Origin: Pseudomonadota bacterium
GTDB taxonomy: Bacteria > Myxococcota_A > Polyangia > Polyangiales > Polyangiaceae
Direction of reading: 5' to 3'
DNA length: 29,114 nt
Assembly (NCBI GenBank): GCA_023418705.1
Contig: JAEZYZ010000512.1
Location: forward strand, 1 to 29,114
Positions 23,528-29,114 of the stretch are shown here, in pieces. The notes beneath the pieces were generated by a model that worked only from the letters and a program-made list of their open reading frames with translations, did not search any database and was not told the DNA's origin. Numbering within the stretch: the first letter of the stretch is position 1; each line of letters begins with the position of its first letter. The position numbers were made by a program, and so were the translations under genes.

Positions 23528-26212
23528 TCAGGGCTCGGACTCGCCACCTTCGCGGTCGGGGGCCGGCGGCCCGTCGGCCGAGGTCGAGGGGTCGACCGGC
23601 TCCGCTGCCGCTGCGTCGGCCGCCTCCGCTTCGGCGGGGGCGCCGGGCAGCAGGCTCGCGCCGTCCTCGTCCGCGAGCTCATCGGCCGCGCGGCTCTCAC
23701 CCACCGACTCGATGGCGACGACCCGCTCGTCTTCGCCGACGCTCATGACCTTCACGCCCTGTGCGTTGCGCCCGGTCTCGCGGATTTCACCGACGGTGGT
23801 GCGGATGGTCTGGCCGCGGTTGGTGATCAACATCACCTCGTCTTCGGCCTTGACCAGCGCGATCCCGACCACCGGTCCGTTGCGCTCGCTGCAGTCGATC
23901 AGGATGATGCCCTTGCCGCCCCGGTGCTGACTGCGAAACTCTTCGAGCGGGGTGCGCTTGCCGTACCCGCGCTCGCACACCGCCAGCACCTGAGAGCGGG
24001 TCGGCTCGGTCGTCGCCAGGCTGACGACCTCGTCGTCGTCGTCGAGCTCGATGGCCTTGACGCCTGCCGTGTTGCGCCCCGTGGGCCGCACCTGCTGCTC
24101 GTCGAAGCGGATGCTCTTGCCCTTCTTCGTCGCGATCAAAAACTCGCACGTGCCGTCGGTGACGGCGGCGGCCAACAGCTGGTCGTCCTCGGCGATTTTG
24201 ACGCCGATGATGCCCTTCTCGCGGTAGTTCTGATAGTCGAGCACGCCCGTCTTTTTGATTTGGCCGCGGCGGGTGAGGGTGGTGACGAACAGCCGTTCAC
24301 TGAACTCCGCGACGGGCGTGATCGCCGCGATGCGCTCGCCCTCCTGAAGGCCGATGAAGTTGACGATGGCGCGGCCCTTGGCCGACCGCGCCGCCAGCGG
24401 GATCTCGTACACCTTCTTGACGTAGAGCTTGCCGCGATCGCTGAAGAAGAAGACGTAGCTGTGGGTCGAGGAAATGAAGAGCTGGTTGACGAAATCGTCG
24501 CCCGCCGCCTCCATCCCGCGGTTGCCTTTGCCGCCGCGCTTTTGCGCCTTGTAGGTCGAAAATGGCGTGCGCTTGATGTAGCCGGAGTGCGAGATGGTGA
24601 CGACCATGTCCTCTTCTTGGATCAGGTCTTCGATTTGGATCTCTGCCTCGTCCTCCAGGATCTCCGTGCGGCGGTCCTCCCCGTGCTTCTCGATCACCTC
24701 TTGGAGCTCGGCCATGATGAGGTCCATGAGCAGCCCCTCGTCGGCGAGGATGGCGCGCAGGCGCGCGATCTCGTCGCACAGCGCGCCGTACTCCTTGGCG
24801 AGCTTCTCTTGCTCGAGCCCGGTGAGTCGCGACAGGCGCATCTCCAAGATCGCCTTCGCCTGACGCTCGCTCAGGCGGTAGTCGCCGGCGGCGGCGGCGG
24901 CCTGGATCTCCTCCTCCGGCCGGCCCGCGCGGCGCACGAACGCCTCGAGCCCCTTGAGCGGCAGCTGCATCAAGCGCTCCTTGGCGACCTCGGGATCGGG
25001 GGATTCGCGGATGGTCTTGATGACCAAGTCGACCTCGGTCACCGCCATCCCGAGGCCCTCGACGATCTCGCGCTGACCTTCGGCCTTGGCCAGCTCGAAG
25101 CGGGTGCGGCGGCTCACCACCTCTCGCCGGTGCTCGATGAACAGCTGCAGCGTCTCTTTGAGGTCGAGGACCGCCGGGCGGCCGTTGACGATCGACAGGT
25201 TGATGATGCCGAAGGACGACTGCATGTCGGTCAAGCGATAGAGCTGATTGAGGACGACCTGCGGGAAGACGTCCTTTTTGAGCTCGATCACCAGCCGCAT
25301 GCCGTCCCGGTCGCTCTCGTCGCGGGCTTCGCGGATGCCCTCGATGCGCTTGTCGCGCATCAGCTCGCCGATCTTCGCGTGCAGTCGGGCCTTGTTCACC
25401 TGATAGGGGATCTCGGTCACCACGATCTGTTCGCGGTCGCTGCCGGGGATCTTCTCGACCTCCGTTCGTGCGCGCATCACGATGCTGCCGCGACCGGTTT
25501 TGTAGGCTTGGTAGATGCCGGCGCGGCCGTAGATGAACCCACCGGTCGGGAAGTCCGGCCCCGGGACGATCGTGAGCAGCTGCTCGATCGCCGTGTCGGG
25601 CTCGCGGATCAGCTGGACCACGGCGTTGCAGACCTCCCGCAGGTTGTGGGGAGGGATGTTGGTCGCCATCCCGACCGCGATGCCGCCGGAGCCGTTGACC
25701 AGCAGGTTCGGGAAGCGCGTCGGCAAGACCAGCGGCTCGCGCTTGGAGTCGTCGAAGTTCGGCGTGAAATCGACGGTCTCTTTTTCGATATCCGCGAGCA
25801 GCTCGCTGGTGATGCGTGCCATCCGGCACTCGGTGTACCGGTAGGCGGCGGGCGGATCGCCGTCCACCGACCCGAAGTTGCCTTGGCCGTCGACCAGCGG
25901 GTGGCGCATGGAAAACGACTGCGCCATGCGTACCAAGGCGTCGTACACGCTGGCGTCGCCGTGCGGGTGGTAGTTGCCGAGCACCTCGCCGACGACCTTG
26001 GCGCACTTGGTGTAGCTCGAGCCGGGCGACAGGTTCAGATCCCGCATCGCGTAGAGGATGCGCCGGTGCACCGGCTTCAAGCCGTCCCGGGCGTCGGGGA
26101 TGGCGCGCCCGATGATCACGCTCATCGCGTAATCCAGGTACGAGGTCCGCATCTCGTCCTGGATGCTGACGGGCTGCTCCTGTGGGGACGGCGTCGGCGG
26201 TTCTTTTTCCAT
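23528..26212 (-). CDS. gyrA: DNA gyrase subunit A
   Basis: 894 residues. The breakage-reunion domain starts MRTSYLDYAMSVIIGRAIPDARDGLKPVHRRILYAM, with catalytic Tyr126 in YRYTECRM. The C-terminal beta-pinwheel contains the GyrA box QKRGGKG, which ParC lacks, so this is gyrase and not topoisomerase IV. In the quinolone-resistance region the motif is GDASVYD: Ala87 takes the place of E. coli Ser83 and Asp91 matches Asp87. The residue before the catalytic RYTE is Tyr rather than the common Met. The tail is acidic and Ala/Glu/Pro-rich (about the last 60 residues). The ATG at 26212 is preceded by a GGTGGGGG stretch. It lies 27 bases after the small membrane protein gene and 3 bases before nth. Confidence 0.97.
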   Translation of the reverse strand: MEKEPPTPSPQEQPVSIQDEMRTSYLDYAMSVIIGRAIPDARDGLKPVHRRILYAMRDLNLSPGSSYTKCAKVVGEVLGNYHPHGDASVYDALVRMAQSFSMRHPLVDGQGNFGSVDGDPPAAYRYTECRMARITSELLADIEKETVDFTPNFDDSKREPLVLPTRFPNLLVNGSGGIAVGMATNIPPHNLREVCNAVVQLIREPDTAIEQLLTIVPGPDFPTGGFIYGRAGIYQAYKTGRGSIVMRARTEVEKIPGSDREQIVVTEIPYQVNKARLHAKIGELMRDKRIEGIREARDESDRDGMRLVIELKKDVFPQVVLNQLYRLTDMQSSFGIINLSIVNGRPAVLDLKETLQLFIEHRREVVSRRTRFELAKAEGQREIVEGLGMAVTEVDLVIKTIRESPDPEVAKERLMQLPLKGLEAFVRRAGRPEEEIQAAAAAGDYRLSERQAKAILEMRLSRLTGLEQEKLAKEYGALCDEIARLRAILADEGLLMDLIMAELQEVIEKHGEDRRTEILEDEAEIQIEDLIQEEDMVVTISHSGYIKRTPFSTYKAQKRGGKGNRGMEAAGDDFVNQLFISSTHSYVFFFSDRGKLYVKKVYEIPLAARSAKGRAIVNFIGLQEGERIAAITPVAEFSERLFVTTLTRRGQIKKTGVLDYQNYREKGIIGVKIAEDDQLLAAAVTDGTCEFLIATKKGKSIRFDEQQVRPTGRNTAGVKAIELDDDDEVVSLATTEPTRSQVLAVCERGYGKRTPLEEFRSQHRGGKGIILIDCSERNGPVVGIALVKAEDEVMLITNRGQTIRTTVGEIRETGRNAQGVKVMSVGEDERVVAIESVGESRAADELADEDGASLLPGAPAEAEAADAAAAEPVDPSTSADGPPAPDREGGESEP

Positions 26213-26239
26213 GAGCGCCGAACAATACCCCCACCTGAG

Positions 26240-26677
26240 CTAATTTCCAGTGAGCGCCGCGCCGAACAGCTTCCACCCCAGGGCGAGCAGCAACAGGAAA
26301 GCGAGCCACCACCACCAGGGGTTCGGGGCCGCCTCCGTCGCGCGCTTTTTCTCGAGCGCCGCCACCCGCGCCTCGAGCCAATCCAGGCGGCGCTGGCAGT
26401 CTTGCAGCTGCTCCTCGAGCATCCACTCTCCGCGCTCCGCGGGGGCGGGCGCGGACAGCAGCGTGTCATTGCTCCGCACCGGCGGGGGCGCGCTGCCAGC
26501 GGGCGTCGCCGAGGGGCTGGTCGGGCCTTTCCCGGGGGCGGGTGCGGCCGAGTCCTGGCTGCCCGGCAGCGTCGCCGGTGCTCGTTCGCCCACCGCGTCC
26601 AGCGGGTCTTTCAGGGTGGTGCGGGAGCTCGGGTCGTCGGACACGTAAGACGGCGAACGAAGCGCCGCAGCTAGCAT
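26240..26677 (-). CDS. Small coiled-coil, C-terminally membrane-anchored protein of unknown function
   Basis: 145 residues; I recognise no family. The first 80 residues are low-complexity and Pro/Ala/Ser-rich (probably disordered). About 84-112 forms a helical, heptad-like stretch (MLEEQLQDCQRRLDWLEARV and on to EKKR). WWWWLAFLLLLALGWKLFG (121-139) is a single transmembrane segment close to the C-terminus, the layout of a tail-anchored or type II protein. It lies between bamA (13 bases upstream) and gyrA (27 bases downstream) on the same strand, so it is probably cotranscribed. The ATG at 26677 has no good ribosome site, which makes coupling to bamA translation or a later GTG start possible. 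A spurious frame cannot be fully excluded, but the clear coiled-coil plus membrane pattern favours a real gene. Confidence 0.62.
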   Translation of the reverse strand: MLAAALRSPSYVSDDPSSRTTLKDPLDAVGERAPATLPGSQDSAAPAPGKGPTSPSATPAGSAPPPVRSNDTLLSAPAPAERGEWMLEEQLQDCQRRLDWLEARVAALEKKRATEAAPNPWWWWLAFLLLLALGWKLFGAALTGN

Positions 26678-26690
26678 ACACCAACTCGGA

Positions 26691-29114
26691 CTAGAAGAAG
26701 TTTCCGATGGTGAACTGGAACACGTTCGAGTCTTCGTAGGGCAGCGGCGCGAAGGGGAACCCCCACTCGAAGCGCAGCGGCCCGAGGGGCGAAAACCAGC
26801 GGATGCCGACGCCCCAGGAGGTGCGCAGCTGGGTGAGCGTGTCGAGGCCCTGGTAACAAGGGTCGACCGCGTCGGGGACGCTGCCGGGGGCGACGCAGTA
26901 GTTGCCCTCCAGGTTCCAGGCGTTGCCCGCGTCGGTGAAGATCACGCCCCGCACGCCGACCGTCTCGACGATCGGGAACTCGAGCTCGAGGTTCTGGTAA
27001 TACATCAGGTTGCCGCCGATGTTCGCGCCGTCGAGGATCGGCGAGCTCATCGGGTCGGTGGTGGACTGCAGGCGAACGCGCGGCCCGACGCTGCGGAACT
27101 GGAACCCGCGCAGGTCCAAGATGCCGCCCAGGAAGAAGCGCGCGAAAATCGGCACGCCGTCCGCCGAAGGGCTCGTGACGTGGCCGGCCTCGCTGTTCAG
27201 CTTGAGCACGATGCCAGCCCCGAGCGGGTAGTAGAAGCGACCGACGAAGCGGTGGCGCAGAAACTCTTGCTCGGAGCCGAGCAAGCCGTCGGCGAACTCG
27301 GTCGACCCCCGCAGGTAGATGCCGCTCGTCGGAAACAGCCGGTTGTCCCGGGTGTCGTAGGTGAGGGCGGGCCGAATGCTGGAGGTGAGCCCGGACTGAA
27401 AGAGGTTGGCCAGCGGCAGCCGCGTGAACACGCTCACGGTGCTGGACGTGCCGAGGAAGGTCGACTGGGTCTGGGTCGAGACCTCGTTGTACTCGGCCGT
27501 GTACGTGAGCGAGGCGACGAGCTCCGGTTCGATCAGCGGGTAGCCGAAGGTGAGCGCCCCGCCGGTGCTCGACTGGGAGAAGTCGTTGAAGATCCGCAGC
27601 TGGTCGTAAAGGTCGATGCTCGCGCTGAACCTGCTGTCGAGAAAATACGGCTCGTACAAGCGCAGGTTGATGAGCTGGCGCAGGCCGCTGATCTGCGCTT
27701 GTAGGCTCAGATTCTGACCGTTGCCGAACAGGTTGGCTTGCTGCACCTGCGCGGTGGCGATGAAATTCTCGATGCTGGAGAACCCGGCGCCCACCTGGAA
27801 GGTCCCGGTCGGCCTCTCGGTGACCTCGATGAAGACATTCATCTTGTCGGGCGCCGACCCCTCGGCGGTCGACAGATCCACGCGCTCGAAAAACCCGAGC
27901 GCCGTGACGCGCTGCCTCGACTTCTCCAGCAGCGACTCGCTAAATTCGTCCCCTTCGGTGATCTCGAGCTCGCGCCGGATCACTCGATCGCGCGTCTTGG
28001 TGTTGCCCCGCACCTCGATGCGCTCGAAGTGGACCAGCGGGCCGCGGTCGACCGGCACCACCACGTCCACCTCTTGCCGCTCCGGGTACAGGCGGGTCTG
28101 AGGAGAAGCGTCGACGTGCGCGTAGCCGTGGTCGCGGTACAGCGTGCGCACGGCCTGTAGGTCCTCGAGCAGCTGGGCCCGGTTGAAGAAGTCGCCTTGT
28201 TCGGCCCGCAGCATGTAGCGGAGGTTGCGGCGGCCGCCGATCGGCTCGACCTCCTGGCCCTCCGGCCCTCGCTCGTAGATCCGGAGCTGGCGGATGCGGA
28301 AGCGCGGGCCTTCGTCGATGGTGATCGAGATCTCGATGCCCTGCCGGTCGGGCGTCAACATCACCCGAGGGGTCGAGATCTGGACGTTGAGAAAGCCGCG
28401 GTCGTAGTAGAGCGCGCTGATCACCGCGATGTCGCGCTCGAACGCGTCCTGGCGGAAGGGGCCGCCGGAGCCGAAGGCGAAGAAGCTCGTCGCCCCCGTG
28501 AACATCACCTCGCGCAGCTCTTCGTCCGAGAGGTGCTCGTTGCCGATGAACGTGATGCGCCGCACGGTCACCTGACCGTGCTCGCGGATCTTGAAGCGGA
28601 CGGTGACCTCGTTGTTCTGCCGCGGGACCACCTCGCTGTCCACCTCCGCCAGGAAGTAGCCCTGCTCCGCGTACATGTCGCGGATCTTTTGGATCGCGCG
28701 GCGGATGGCCGGGTAGCTCAGGATGGTGTTCGGCTTGACCTCGACCGCCTCGCCCAGGTCGTCGCCGTCGATCGCGTCGTTGCCCTCGAACGACACCTCG
28801 GCGATGGCGGGCCGCTCGCGAACGATGAAGCGGAGGGTCACGCCGCGGTCGGTGCGCTCCAGATCCACCTCGATGTCCTCGAAGAAGCCGGACTGCCACA
28901 GCTCCCGCACGTCCTGCGTCAAGGCTTCGGGCGCGAACGGCTGTCCCTTGCGCTGGCGCAGGTAGCTCAAGATGTCGCTCTCCGAGACGCGGCGGTTGCC
29001 GACGACCTCGATGCCGGCGATCGGCGCGCCACGGGCCTTCTCTGCCTCCGTCGGCGGCAGTCGCGGCAGCGGCGCGGGGCCGAGCTCGGGCGGCGCCGCC
29101 GGGGCTCCGGCGGC
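26691..29114 (-). CDS. bamA: BamA, outer-membrane protein assembly factor (N-terminus outside window)
   Basis: Central pore of the BAM complex that inserts beta-barrel proteins. 807 residues are visible; the frame is open to the window edge, so the signal peptide is missing. A Pro/Ala-rich stretch precedes POTRA1 (IAGIEVVGNRRVSESDILSYL). Four more POTRA domains follow, opening near AIAEVSFEGNDAIDGDDL, TVRRITFIGNEHLSDEEL, RIRQLRIYERG and FERIEVRGNTKTRDRVI. The barrel occupies roughly 27810-26694 and has the L6-loop signature LRGF (about 27105-27116) and a C-terminal Phe (QFTIGNFF). An extracellular loop near the end carries two cysteines (NYCVAPG and DPCYQG). A TTG at 28970 is not the true start because POTRA1 begins upstream of it. 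The small membrane protein and gyrA follow on the same strand. Confidence 0.95.
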   Translation of the reverse strand, partial: AAGAPAAPPELGPAPLPRLPPTEAEKARGAPIAGIEVVGNRRVSESDILSYLRQRKGQPFAPEALTQDVRELWQSGFFEDIEVDLERTDRGVTLRFIVRERPAIAEVSFEGNDAIDGDDLGEAVEVKPNTILSYPAIRRAIQKIRDMYAEQGYFLAEVDSEVVPRQNNEVTVRFKIREHGQVTVRRITFIGNEHLSDEELREVMFTGATSFFAFGSGGPFRQDAFERDIAVISALYYDRGFLNVQISTPRVMLTPDRQGIEISITIDEGPRFRIRQLRIYERGPEGQEVEPIGGRRNLRYMLRAEQGDFFNRAQLLEDLQAVRTLYRDHGYAHVDASPQTRLYPERQEVDVVVPVDRGPLVHFERIEVRGNTKTRDRVIRRELEITEGDEFSESLLEKSRQRVTALGFFERVDLSTAEGSAPDKMNVFIEVTERPTGTFQVGAGFSSIENFIATAQVQQANLFGNGQNLSLQAQISGLRQLINLRLYEPYFLDSRFSASIDLYDQLRIFNDFSQSSTGGALTFGYPLIEPELVASLTYTAEYNEVSTQTQSTFLGTSSTVSVFTRLPLANLFQSGLTSSIRPALTYDTRDNRLFPTSGIYLRGSTEFADGLLGSEQEFLRHRFVGRFYYPLGAGIVLKLNSEAGHVTSPSADGVPIFARFFLGGILDLRGFQFRSVGPRVRLQSTTDPMSSPILDGANIGGNLMYYQNLELEFPIVETVGVRGVIFTDAGNAWNLEGNYCVAPGSVPDAVDPCYQGLDTLTQLRTSWGVGIRWFSPLGPLRFEWGFPFAPLPYEDSNVFQFTIGNFF

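Noticed and set aside
23528..26212. Possibility that the topoisomerase A subunit is ParC
   Set aside because: The C-terminal domain contains the GyrA box QKRGGKG and has the full gyrase length.
22802..26674. A 1290-residue open frame on the plus strand across nth and gyrA
   Set aside because: It is antisense to two unmistakable genes. Its composition is Arg/Ala/Asp/Leu-rich and domain-free, as expected for the mirror frame of high-GC coding DNA.

Overview
This is a very GC-rich, densely packed chromosomal segment. The proteins point to a Gram-negative bacterium: BamA, an outer-membrane barrel protein and a lipoprotein. Third-position GC bias is strong, there is a stand-alone Roadblock/LC7 protein, and many protein families have the style seen in Myxococcota (former deltaproteobacterial myxobacteria). 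The phylum is inferred from gene content; there is no rRNA gene here to prove it. I saw no tRNA, rRNA, CRISPR array, insertion sequence or phage gene.

Region 1 (1-4859) is a methylmalonyl-CoA block. The tail of a GAF-like protein overlaps a cobalamin-dependent methylmalonyl-CoA mutase by 4 bases, which overlaps a MeaB GTPase chaperone. Convergent to these lie a VOC-fold, epimerase-like protein and an outer-membrane barrel protein. After a non-coding stretch (4860-5289), 5290-7107 (minus) encodes the most unusual protein of the window. It has full-length aconitase architecture, but every iron-sulfur ligand and most catalytic motifs are replaced.

Region 2 (7448-11388, plus) holds a Roadblock/LC7 protein, type II 3-dehydroquinase (aroQ), biotin carboxyl carrier protein (accB), biotin carboxylase (accC) and a second, distinct MeaB GTPase. 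Together with region 1 it links biotin-dependent carboxylation to the methylmalonyl/succinyl-CoA rearrangement. No carboxyltransferase subunit is present.

Region 3 (11418-22842) is a glycan or glycoconjugate locus. A seven-gene minus-strand operon runs dTDP-rhamnose-4-epimerase-like SDR, CDP-paratose-2-epimerase-like SDR, GT4 glycosyltransferase, three CgeB-type glycosyltransferases and a SAM methyltransferase. Four of its junctions are 4-base stop/start overlaps. Diverging from it is a plus-strand trio: medium-chain dehydrogenase, Gfo/Idh/MocA oxidoreductase and a GH-A-clan glycosidase lipoprotein. The shared divergent region carries several inverted repeats. There is no flippase, polymerase, ABC exporter or priming transferase, so the product is unknown.

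Region 4 (22844-29114, minus) is housekeeping: bamA (cut by the window edge), a small coiled-coil/tail-anchored unknown, gyrA with alanine at the main quinolone-contact position, and nth (endonuclease III).
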